From assembly GCF_028389875.1 (NCBI RefSeq), contig NC_084682.1:5962001-6026000 (forward strand): a stretch of 64,000 bases of DNA. Reading direction: 5' to 3'. Position numbers and translations under genes: made by a program. The notes under the pieces are model-generated. The model ran no database searches. It was given only the letters and a program-made list of their open reading frames with translations, and was not told the origin of the DNA. This document shows, piece by piece, positions 1 through 12,100 of this stretch (position 1 is the stretch's first letter; every line of letters starts with the position of its first letter). Source of the DNA: Rhea pennata (Eukaryota; Chordata; Aves; Rheiformes; Rheidae).

Positions 1-110
1 AAGAGCCTTTGCTGGCATTCAAGGGTGGAAAATATGTGTCAGTGGCACCCGTCCCAGACGCCATGGGAAAGGAAATGGGAAGCCAAGAGGGAAAACAACT
101 GGAAGATCAG
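1..110 (+). CDS. SMG6: SMG6 coding exon a (left edge cut by window)
   Basis: Frame starting at base 3 encodes EPLLAFKGGKYVSVAPVPDA and runs on to MGSQEGKQLEDQ, the conserved stretch just before the acidic linker of SMG6. The donor CAG|GTACCG follows base 110 and the exon ends in phase 0. The upstream acceptor is outside the window. Confidence 0.9.
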
Positions 111-3100
111 GTACCGTGCGGGAAGAGCGCGCCTCGGTGAAGGAAGAATCACCCCTGTGGGGCCCAGCCTCTGCCTGCCCTGCAGCTCCCGCTATTTATA
201 GACAGCGTAGCTGCGTGTGCATTTTATGGGGGGGGTAAATGGTGTACAGCCCTTGTCTCCTGAGTGTACTTTGCTCGTGCCCTTTCCTGCCAGTCCAACC
301 CATGTGCCTCTATCTCGCACGCTGCTATGAGTTCCAGATGCTGCTTTTTAATGCTCGAAGGGGGGAGCGAGCTTTAATAACGTGCAGCGTTGCAGCCCTG
401 GGAGAGGAGGTGGGCGAGGGGGTGTCAGGGTTCAGCCTCAGGATCAAGTTTATAGCTGTGGAGCTAGCTGCGGCAGAGGCCTGAGCTCCAGCCTCCAGCA
501 CACGTACAGGAAGAGCTGACATTGGCGCCCCGTCCCTCCCCTGCCTCTCACATCCTGATGTGATTAAGGAATTCAACTCTTGTTTTTCTGCCCTTGCTTG
601 TTCCTGTAGGCCTTGCTTCACTCCAGGCTCCGTGTGTGTGTTTAAGGGCCCTGCCAACCGCTCTGCAGGTTGACTCTTTTCTTGTGTTTAATCTTGCAGT
701 TTGAAAGGCCAGGGAAACAGTAGAGAAGGGCAGAGGCATTTGGAGCAGGGAGCTGGGTGGCCCAGCTCTGCCCGGGCTTGCTGCAGGCACCCCCTCCCAG
801 AGGTGCAGAGCCGGGTGAGGGGCTCGTCCCGTGCCAACCATAGCACCTCACCTATGCCGGGGCTGGGAGGCCTACAGTGTGTGTCCCCATGTGCCCCAAA
901 ACTGCTGACACTGGAAGAGCCCCATAGCAAGAAGGTGTTTGGCACCCTCCTCACCGCTCAGAGCCCTGGCAGATGGCTCCCGCCAAATGGGGGTAGATTT
1001 CCGTTTGTGTAGCTGCTCAAAGCAAAACTCCATGCAGCAATAGACATCTCTGTAAGGTCAGATGTGCATCCCCTGTCCTCTTCAGAAGGCCATGCAGAAA
1101 GTTTTCAGGCTGACCCTGCTGAAAGTGTATGGTGTCTCGGGATCTTTGGGTTCCACCAGTGTCATGAACAATCCTCCATGCATCCTCCTGAATGGAGAAT
1201 AGCTTCCCCTTGCCCAGTCCCTGCAGCCGCTGCTTAGCTGTGGGAACCTCTCCATGAGCTCATTGCGTAACCCTGGAGCTTCCTCATTGGGGTCTGAGCA
1301 CAAGAGAGCTTCCGACTCACCAGCGTGACCACCCTGGAGCCTTGGCAAGCATTTCCCAACCCAAAACACCACAGCAGATCTGCATCTGACGTGCTGGCCT
1401 TGCTGAGACCCATGTGCATCTCTATTCCCCTCACAGCATCCCCTCTGCTGTCCCAGGAGAAGGAAGTGAGCTTGAGGGCTCCATCTTCCTCCTTCCCATG
1501 GCTGGCAAGTCACAAGGAGAGAAAAGTTGTTGGGTTCTGCGGCCAGGCATGTGTGTGGATCTGAGGGAAATGATTTGAGTATACAGCTGTGGAGTGCTGA
1601 GATCGTTTAAATTAAGCCTGCAGTCTCCCTGCCCAAGTCCCTTGGGCACTGCTGGTGCTACTTATGTGCTACTGCAGCCCGAGCTGAGTAGAGAGTGCAG
1701 AGGTGCTCTCCTGTCCCTTCCTGGAGCCAGCCTTATGCAAGCAATCCTTCTACTGCAGCCCTCTTTGGGCTCAAAGCAGGCCTTTCTGGTGGTGTCCTCC
1801 TGGGAACTCTTTCCAGCCTCATCGCAGCCCTTTGCTTTTTTTGCAGGGAAGGGGAAATTTTTACTGGAAGGGCTTGGGAAGGCCCATGATTGCTGCAGGG
1901 GGAAACAAGGGGGTTTGTTGGGCCAAGGGGATCGTCTGGGTCAGCAGAAGAGCTGGGCTCAGCAGCACGTGTTTGCGGCTGGTTGCTGTCAGGCCATTGA
2001 GGAACAGGCAGTCCCTGTGCAGGCAGGGACCCCATAGGGAAAGCAGCAAAGCTGGGAGGGATCTGGGTTGTGGTAGATTCCCAGCTGGACACCAGCCACC
2101 ACCTCCTGCCCGCTTATGTCCTGGAGATTTGGACACGTAGGGACAGACCAGCGCTGAATTCACCTGGTGCAGGAACAGCATGGTCCACTCTGGGGTCTCC
2201 AGCTGAGGCAGTGCAGGCAAACTGCGAAGGTGCTGGAGACCTCCCAGTGGGGAGAGCAAAGGGAAAGTCACTGCACGCAGTTTATCTGGAAGGGAGTGAA
2301 ATGTAACGTGGTCAAGAAGCATCTGTGCAGATAGGAGGTTGGAGAAACAGGGACCCTTAAGTTTAGCAAAGACAAAGTTCCCGACCAGAAGCAGCATGAC
2401 AAAGGCAGACTAGAAGTAGGATGCAAATGTTAACAGAGGAAGTAATTAACCGTTGAAGTGACTGACCTCAAGACGTAGCAGATTCTCCATCAAGTAGGGT
2501 TTTAAAATCAAGATTGAGTGTCTTTTTTTAAAACATCTGTTCCAGCTCAGCTTGAAGTTTTGGGGTGTGTGCAGGAATCTCTGGCCTATTCTGAGATCAA
2601 AACAGAGAACTGGAATTGGCTCTTTGGTTTTCTGAGTTCATGGATCCGAGCTTCCTGTCAAGATGATCAGCTTGCATGTCTAACCTCTAATGAGGCAGCG
2701 GTATCGCAGAAGCGTTGTAAAACCCTGGGTGCAGATAGGTGAAGAAACACAGTCTTTGCTCCTAGGGATGTGCAGTCTAAACAGACAGGCAAAGCAGAGA
2801 AACAGGGAAACACCATGCTCCCCATTTTACAGAACTGAAATTAATTAAAGCGTCAGTGACTTGCCCAAGGCTGTGGAAAGAGTTTTCCACAGCTAGGAAG
2901 TTTGGTTTTAGAACAGAGCTCTGAGCAGAGCTGTCCCTCCCCTGCCTTGTCACTGGCCTCCCTAGCCCATTGCCTTCGGTGTCACCTTGTCAGTACTTGG
3001 ATGTTGACTTTTTGCATGCTTCTTTTGGATGTTTAGAAATAGTCAGCCATAAGCAAGTGGGAATGGACAGCCATGCACAGCAGGGATTAGTCTGCTGGTA

Positions 3101-6100
3101 GGGGAAGAGCAGCATGAGCAGAGTCCCTACCACCAGCATCCTTTACAGTTACTTCTCTCTTGTTTTTGTCTATGCATTTCCTGGAAGAAGGAAGATGATG
3201 TGCTGATTGAGGCATTTGAAGATGATTCTGAGGCTGAAGGCAGTGGTGGAGAGTTTGACATCAAGGAACTCAGAGCCAAGAAGCAAGCACTGGCCAGAAA
3301 AGTAGCAGAGCAGCAGCGTCGTCAAGACAAGATTCAGGTAGGATGTGATGTGCAGCTGCAGCAAGCGAGTCCATCAGGCTGTCTGGCTGAGGAACTACTT
3401 TACTTTTGTACATGGGCTGATCGTGTCTCATTCTGCTGGTGGTGCTCAGGTGCTTCCTTGCTGTGCTTCAGAAATGATGGCCTCTGGGAATGTCACGTAG
3501 CACCTTGAACTTCCCAGGGTAGGTGCCCCGTGCTGCCTCTGTGAAACCTAGCAGCAGAGTTAGCTTTGGCTTCAGTGGACAAGGTCAAATGAATGTCGCT
3601 GTAGCACCCCTAAGGTGGTACCCTTACCCTAGGGTAAGACTTGCCCTTCCAGGCCCTGGGCTGAACGTGTCAGGGACTCCCAGGGGCCCTCTTGAAGCTG
3701 GGTATCCCTTCTCCATGGAGCTGTCAGCACACCAGGGAGCCCTCACAGGCGAGTGCCTTTGCTGACAACTGTAATGCAGCATGTGCCAGGCAGCGAACTG
3801 TCCCTCTGGCTGGGGTGCCTCGCTGTGGCAGGAAGGCTGGGTGAGAAATCAGCTTTCCTATGCATCAGGACACAGGCAGACAGGGGAGAGGGTGGGACAT
3901 GAACAGCAGAGGTCACAAGGGAGCCAGAGGCAGGAAAAATAGTCTGCAAACTGCTGTTGTAGTCAGGGTGCTGCCTGCGGAGTGTGCTCTACTGTTGGCA
4001 TCGCTATGGCAGAAAAGAAGGGGATACAGGTGATCCTACCCTGGCCCCAGCCTGCTATTAGGACATATCCCAGTGGGAACTGGTGAAATAGACTGGTCAC
4101 ACTGGGAGCGGATGCTTGGTGGTGCACACTGTTGCTTTAAGAGCAGACTCACATGCATGGCTGTTGGCTGCCTTGCTTGCTCTCAACCCCTCTTCCTCCA
4201 GCCTCGCAGCCCAGATGAGGATTTCTCAGCAGAGGAAAATTCTCCCTGGCTCCCCTCCCCCTCACCTCCGCCCTCTCTAATGCCCAGGGCCCTTCACTTC
4301 CATAATTCTTCATTTTCCAGCCTTGAACGTAAGCCAGACACATCTGTCTGGCCATATGCGTGAACTCTACAGTGTGTGCCGAGGTGGTTGTAAAACAGGG
4401 CTGCTGAAGGCCCTACTGGGAGAGCGCGCACATGTGTACCCTCCGGCTATTGGCGCTGGGCCCAGAACCACTGCGCTTCACTTTTCCAAACCCACCCCAA
4501 CCTTTCAGATTTCGCCTTTTCTTTCTTCATTTGAATTTGAGAAATTCATATCAAGGCAAAGGTATAAATTGTGCCGGGAGGGAGGGGCCGCCCCCGCAAG
4601 CAAGTCCATTATTGTTGGCAGGTACCTGGGTCACATTAATACAATAAGGAAGAAAGCAGCAGTGAACGAGTGAGAGATTGGAGAGATGGGCTGTAAATTA
4701 AAGCGGCCTGAAGCCTTCCAGCCTCCCAGGGTTGTTAAGCGGGAGGTGTAAGTAAATTCCCCACTTCCCACTGCCTTGTACAGACACAGCAAACAGGAAC
4801 TGCACATGTTCAGGGAGGGCAATGTGTGCAGATCCCAGCCCCGGTGACTAGCCCAGCTGCAGCAGGGCCCCCGGGATCGCCGCTGCCCATTCTGCGGGGA
4901 GAGTGGGGGCTGCCTGATGTGTCAGGGGCTTTCTCCCTGGCGTGCTCCTCCCTTCCTCCTGCGCTGTGCTGGGGCCGGGGCTCGCAGGCGGATAGAGGTC
5001 AAAATGAGGGTGTGGGCAGCTTCAGGGGCTGCACAGCTGAGAGCTGAGGTGCAGTTGGAGCCTGAATGTACGGGGTGGAGGAGAAGTCCTTGGGGCTTCA
5101 GTAAAGTCATCCAGTCCATAGCTAGCTGGGAACAGCCTGAAGCAGAACATGTGTGCAGGCCCCGCTCCTCTCCCTGCCCTGGTACTGACCACGCAGCAAG
5201 AGCCAGAGAAGCGGAAGGGCTCAGAGGGAAAGGGCTGCTAGGTCCTGGGGTGGCCGCATGGGAGCCAGCTCAGCACTGCGTCTCCTTGAACTTCCCTGTC
5301 TTGACCTGTGGGTTTCTGATCTGAAGAGATTTTGTGCTTGGGCACTGTTTCCTGGGACTTGGGGTCATTCTGCCTTCTCTGTTCCATTCCATTTCTCTAG
5401 TTCAGTGCTAATCTATGGAGTTCAAATTTCACTTGCTTTCTGAGCTCCCCCTTCATTATGCTGGGAACAAGCCGCAGCACCACGTATTCATCTGTGTCCA
5501 GAAGATACGGCTTCTGTCTTATCACAGCTTAGAGCCTCAGCTCTCTCCGCACGGCCTCGCAGTTATGCCTGCGTTGTGATGGGTACTCCGGCCCAGAGAG
5601 CCCAGGTGCCTCAGCTGCCTCCCATGGAGACTGTGGTAAAGCTGGCAGTGACCCAGGGTTCAGGATATACCTTCATCTCTTGGTCTTTCATTTTCTTTTT
5701 TCTGTGTTTTAATGCTCTCAGCTGTGAGTTTTCCCTGCTCCCTCTGTTGGCAGGGTTAGACATGCCCCAGGGGAGCGTGATGCGGCCTCACCTGGGCCTT
5801 GCGGAGTCGTGCTCCCTCTGCCTGCTTGGGACAGGAGTCTCCGACCTCACTGTGTTCCCATTCACATCTCTTTGCTATTGCAAGCCCTGGCCTGGTGTTT
5901 GGCTGGCTCCTGCCGCTTCGACTGTCCTGCCATTCCTGCCGCCGAGTCTTCCCGTGATCAGAGACACGTATTGGGTTGGCTTTCCCCAGCTAAATTCATC
6001 ATCTTCTTCCAAGCGGGTTTCCTTGCACTATCTTCCTTCCTTTGCTCCCTGCCTCTTGCAGCCCAGCTCTTGCCGCTGATGGAAATCATCCACCTGATGC

Positions 6101-9100
6101 TTGTCTCAGTTCACTGCTGCTCTTCCATCACTTGCCTTTGCTCTGTGTTCAGGGCTGGCACCCCAGCCAGGCCTACAGGGTAGGAATGTAGCTTCTCTTA
6201 CACCTCCTGGCTGCGGTCCCTGTCCTGTTGGCCTCCGCTGCAAGCAAACGGGTCCTGGTCTTCCTTCTGGTAGGCAGAGACTCCCCAGATGCCCACAGGG
6301 GCTGGCATTTCGCAGCCTGAGCTTACCTCGTTTTCCCATGGCAGGGGAAGCCTTGCTTGTCCACCGTGTCACAGCCCCCAGCCACAGTAAATGCTGTGAT
6401 CACACTTAGAGCTGCCTCAGAGGTTGCTTGTCCTTCATTGCACTGCTTGGGTCACTGCCCTGGCTTCGGTGCACATAGGGCTGTTGCTCAAACTGATGGG
6501 GAAGTTCAGGTCTGGGCAGACTAAACGGGGGTGGCAGATGGTTTGTTCCTTTCCCTGCAGTCAGCACTGACTGCAAAGACAGCAGGAGAGCTCAGCTCAA
6601 TTCCTCTGCAGGAGCTTCAGCCCCAAAGCCACCATGCCAAGGTGGGGCAGATAGGTGGAAGGAATTCAAATCTCAACTGCTTGCTCCCCTGAGCAGCCCC
6701 GGTAGCAAGGCAGCAGCCCTTCGCTGCCTGGCCACACGTTCAGGGCTTGCTGCTCTCCCTGGCGGGGCTGCACTGTCTCCTCTGCTGTGTGCACTGCTGG
6801 CAGCCTGTCTCTGCCCCGTCACGTACCCAGAGCCGCATTCCACCCCCTGCCGCAGGCAGCAGCGCTGTGTCCGGGTGAGCCGAAAGGCCAAGCACGGGCC
6901 CAGGTGCTGCCCAAACGTTTGGAGGGGCAAGAAGCAGGTGGACAAGGCTGGTGCAGGACTGTGTCCTCCGCCAGCGCCTGGTGCTGCCCTTGCTCGTGGC
7001 TCCTCCGCCGCTTGGCCAGGCCCTTGGTCCATGCTGTTCAGAGTCCCCTGTCCTTTGTGCCGCTGCTGTGCACTGGGAGCGGTCGAGTTTCCTGAGCGGT
7101 TGAAAACATCCCACCTGAAACATAACAGGCTCTTCCTCTGGATGCTGCTATTGTTTTGCTCAGCATTACAGAAGCAGCTTAACCGGGCGGCCAATGATGA
7201 CATGTCTTCCCAAAATAGCCGCGCTCCTGTCCCTTCTGAGCCCACGGAACGGCCGCCCCCTTAAGATGCAGCCGCTCCTTTGTGGCGGGAGTGTGAGTAA
7301 CTGGCTAAATATAGCCGTATCCCATTCACGCTCTCCGCTGCGCGGAGGAACAATGCCGCGGGCGCACACGCGCTGACACGCACCTGCCTGGGAGCGGGTG
7401 CCTGCCGGCTGCGGAAGACGCACACCCACCCACCACGGCTCCGCCACGGCGGCGGCCCCGGCTTGCTACCAGGCACGGGGCACGTTTACTCCTGAGGAAG
7501 ACGCTGCAGACAAACCTTGGAAGGAGGAAACCCTCGCGCAGAGACTAGAAAGGCATTGTTCTCGGCCCTGGAAAATCCGCCTCCGATCCCCGCCGAGCAC
7601 GCGGAGCTGGGACGGGCAGCAGCGCCGGGTTTCCCCGCTGCTGGAGAGCGGATCGGTGGCCCGGAGCTGCTCAGGGCAGAAGAGGCGGTGGCAGGTGGTG
7701 GCAGCCCCACGGGTCCTCACCAGGCAGCCCGACCCCGTAAGACCTGTCCCGAAGGTGAACCCCGCGGCAGGGTTCGGCTCGAGGCCTCTCGCCAGCCCGG
7801 CACCGCGGGGAGAGATCCATGCACTTGGCCTCTGGAGCTGAATTGCAGCCCATGGCTGTCCTGCTAGTACCGGCGCTGCTCGTGGCAGCGACCCTCAGGT
7901 CTCCGCCGTGGCAGTCTGCAGAAAGCAGTGCCTTGGGGCCTGCCTCTGGATAGGACCAGTCCCCTTCCCAAACTGGAAGTCCTTGGCCGGGCAGCAGCTT
8001 CCGGGGAATCCCCCAGGTGATTCCAGCTGATGGATGAGCTGGGAATTTGGGACTGTGCGCGCAGGAGTGTCTGATCTCAGTGCTGCCACCAGCTGGGGCA
8101 GCGGAGGGAGCCGCCTCCGGCTCCCGCCGAGCTCCTGGGAGAAGCCCCCGGCGCCCGGCACGCGGGCAGGGGCCGGGGGCTGCCGGCGGGAGCGGCTTTC
8201 GCCGCCGCCGCTCGCAGGTGCCTCAGGCCGGCAGAAGGGGAGCCGGCCGGCCCCGGGGGCGGCGGGAGCTGCCTGCCGTAGAGGTCCGCTGGCACGTGCC
8301 GGCTCTGCTGGGTCGCTCCGACGTGGAGCTGCAGAGCAGCTCTGGCCCCCCGCGGGGCTCGAATCAGGCCGCCTTGCGGGGCCTGAACCCTGAGGCGAGG
8401 CCCTGCAGCCGCGATTTTACCCGCAGCGCTTTCCTCTAAACCCCACCTGCGCGCAGGCCGCCGTCGCCGTCCCAGCACCGGGGGAAACTGAGGCACGGCA
8501 GGGCGGGTGTTGGGGGGGGGGGCTGCTGCCGGCGGGTCCCTCGCCGGAGTCGCGTCGCGGCCCCGGCGGCAGGCAGGCCGAGCCGCGGCGCCCCGCGCGC
8601 CGGCCGAAGGGTTAACGCGGCGCCCGCCTCGCGCTCCTGCACATGGGCTCCCTTTCGTCCCTGGCGCGGGGCCAGCGCGAGTCCCTATGAATCACAGGCC
8701 ACTCCCCTCCCCCCCAGCCCCTTGGCCAGAGGCTTCTGCAGCCTTTTACTCACACAAACAAAAATAAATCTCGCTGCCGGCCTCTGAACTCTGCAAAGGC
8801 GAGTTTCCCTCTGGCTCCCCGAGCGGCCCGGAGCTCTGCGAGGGGACTTGGCACGCTCCCCGCCGACCTCGCTCTTTCACTCCCGGCGCATCCTGTGTCC
8901 TTCTCTCACCGGGCGGCCCGGGGAGCGGAATGGGACGTGACGACCGGCACAGGCGTCGCTCGCAGCTGCCAGGAATCGGCCGGGTACGGCCCGCCAACGC
9001 CGCCAGGGCGAGTGCCACGCACGGGGGAACCGCCCCGGGGTCGCGCCCGGAGCGCGGCCCCCGCCGGCACCTGCGGCTCCCCGCGGCCCGGGCCCGCGCC

Positions 9101-12100
9101 GGTACGTGATCTTCCCGCTCGCGAGGCTGCCGGCGCGGGCTGGCGGGAGCCCAGGCGTCAAGGAGCCGTAGACGGGGGGCTCCTTGCTCGCGCAGGACCG
9201 TCTTCGCCCATCGGTGGCTGCTCTCCGCCGGGACCTGTCATTTTGCTCACCCTTCCTGCAAGCTGAGGGCGGATCAGCTCGGCGGGGGACGACGTGCTGC
9301 CTCGCTTCGGCTCTCCGCGTTGGCCCGTGGGGCCCGTCTCCGCGGCAGGTCGAGGTTAGCAGGGCCCCAGGAGCGTCTCACCCCTGCACCCACGGAGGTG
9401 AAACCCTGCCTGAAGCCGGCCTTACTGCACGCGGGCGCTGCGAGGAGGCAGGGCAGCTCCGTGCCTCCAAACTCTCTGCTGGCCGCCGGGACGAGCAGAG
9501 ACCTCCCTGGCCTTCGAATCACCGTGAGCCCAGGCTGGAAGGCGGCCGAGCACGCGTGCAGGAGCAGAGACGCTGTGCCAGCTTGGCCAGCCCTGTGCCC
9601 GGGGGAATGGGCTTGCCCGCGACGGTAGAGCGGTGCCCATGAGCCTGGCTGGCACCGCGTGGCTCAGGCCGGCCCGTCGCCGCTCCGCGGCGAGCTCGGC
9701 TCCGGCGCGGAGCGGACGGGGCGCAGTGTGCTTTCCCCGCCGCACATCTGCCCGTCTGGTCTGTGGGAGCTGCGTCCCCAGGACCGGCACTGCCAGGAAG
9801 AGGGTGCGAGGCACGTGGTGAAGGCTGTGATTGCTGACTTGTCTGGAGACACTTGCGGGAGGTGGCACGATCAGGATGTCTTGATTTAAAGCCAGATGAC
9901 TACACTTGGATTAAAAACCACTTATTTCCATGGCCGCTGCTGGCCGATGCAGCTCGTCGTTCCAGGGCGCCTTTGAGGCTTTGGCATGGTGGCAGGAGGG
10001 TTTGGACCTTTACCAGGGGGAGGGCGAACTTCCCCTAGCGCTGGGCAGAGCGGGGTTGGCAGAGAGGGCTGAGCTGCGCTTCCTCCCGGTCCCTGGGGTG
10101 CTTCTTGTGGGCATGAGCCCAGTGCCGCAGGGTTTGCATGGTGGACATGCTCCATGGCAGTGGAGGAGCACAGCTCACTCCACAGCGCTGCTGTGCTCCG
10201 TGGGTGACCAGTTCCTATTAGAGGCAACAAACATCAGCAGGTCCAGGGAAGCTATTTTTAAGTAGAGGAAGCACTATAATAGCATCCTGAGTTTTTTAAG
10301 CCTCTGACTTACTAAAGAGCCCAAGTCCTTCGATAGCGGCCAAAGTAGTGTGCGCGCTCCTGGGTCTCTTTTTGGCAACAAGCGTTCTCCGAAGGTCCGG
10401 GTACAGCCCTGGAGTTGCTAGTAAAGCCCAGCAGACCCCCCCCCCCACAATGTGTATGAGGCCCTCTGGCCTGGTGTGGGTGTGCAGGGCTCAGTCAAGG
10501 ACAGTGCTTTGGGTTTCCAGGCCTGGAATCCACCTGGCTTCCCAGCTGGATGGAGTCGGAAAAGGCACAGCATGTGCAAGACCTGGTGCAGCAGCAAGCG
10601 AGATACTTGCAGTCGAGCATCCCTTCCTTGTAGACCTCTCTTCCTGCTGCCTGCTCAGGGGTCTGTGTTAAGATGCTTTTGGCATGCCTCTTGTGTCCCA
10701 AACTGCTTCATTTTCACCGAGGAGTTGTCACCTTGAGGTATTACCCTCTAGAGTCCCAGAATCTCCCTCCTCCTTCCCCCTCTTTCTCCCGTTTTGTGTT
10801 AGGATAGGGCTGGTGGCACTCGTGCGGATCAGTCCTGGCAACCACTAGTCCCACAAATAGGACAATTCCTAAAAACACCTCCAGTTGCAAGGCTGGTGCC
10901 AGGCAGTTTTCCCTGGGGCCTGGGCAGGGCTGCGTTTGCCTGGGAGAACACACCTTGGAGGTCATCGCCATACTGCTCAAGCAGCATGCTGGCCTGCAGC
11001 AGTAGGTGCTCAGGGTGTGCAGGTGGGTCGGGCACAGACTCCTGCTGGCCCCTGGGCACCATGTCCTCACTATGGGAAACATGCACAGCAGCCAGGCTTG
11101 TCTTCTGCTCTCGGGGGTCACAGTTCATAGGACTGATGTCCTGCTTGCTCACTCTCTGTCCTTCTCCTTCAGGCCGTGCTGAAAGATCAGAGTCAGGTGA
11201 GGCAGATGGAGCTGGAGATCAGACCCGTATTCCTGGTCCCAGACACCAATGGCTTCATCGACCATCTCAGCAGCTTGGCAATGCTGTTGGAGTGCAGGAA
11301 GTTCATCCTGGTGGTGCCGCTGATCGGTGAGTAGGGCCAGCGTGAGGCGCGGGTTGCCGTCTGCCCCCCGCCGGCACAGGCTGTCCTGCCGTGCTGGGGC
11401 CTTCTATCCCTGGCCCCGCGAGCCCCCAGCACTTGTGTGGTCTGGGGCTGGACAGCTCATGCCGCAGCTGGTTGGCAGCAGAGGTGGGGTGGCGTCTGCC
11501 GGGACAGGACGGCGGATGAGCTGCGCCTGGGCATGAGCCACTTGCTTTTGCTGTGCATTTTTCCAGCAGTGGCAGCATTCCTTCGACCCGTGTCGCACTT
11601 CTCCCTTCCTGCCAGCTTTCTGCCCATGGCACGAAACGGGCTCCTCTCCTTGTTCTGCATTTAGGGGTGCCAGGGGCTGTGAGAGGCAGGCGGGTGTTAA
11701 ATGGGATTTGGAGGGAATTTTGGAGGGAGCAAGGAGAAGGAATTGTTAAACAATCAAAGCAGATAGCTTATCCCAGCTGAGCTGGGGCTTAGGCAGCCGG
11801 AGCAAATGGCCGGCCTGTGTCCCAGCGTCTCCAAGCTGCTCAAGCCCAGCCCTTCTTTTTATCCTTATAAAGCTCGCAGTAAAACAGCAAGCTGGTTCCC
11901 GTTATTGGTAAACACTCACCCTGGCAGATAACGGCTGTGCTGCTGGGTGGTCTCCCAGGGTGGCGGGAGGATTTGGTTAGATGCCTTTGCTCTGATTGTT
12001 TGATCGCTCTCTGGGCTCGAGGTAACGTTCCTCTGGCCGGTGTCACTCGGGGGCCGGGTGAGCCCCGGTGCCAGCCTGCCCTACTGAGGATCCCGGAGGG

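Larger units (their letters stand above)
3338..11172 (+). other. SMG6: SMG6 intron (about 7.8 kb), the longest in the window's SMG6 part
   Basis: No second gene recognised. It contains an AT-richer block with a perfect inverted repeat (about 4300-4650), a GC/CpG-rich island (about 7160-9750), and a short AT-rich block with a MEF2-like motif near 10250. Open reading frames across the CpG-rich part are compositional and overlap on both strands. Confidence 0.75.

Noticed and set aside
8470..8500. GGAAACTGAGGCACGG as another MIR element
   Set aside because: Only one short core match inside a CpG island; too little to call.
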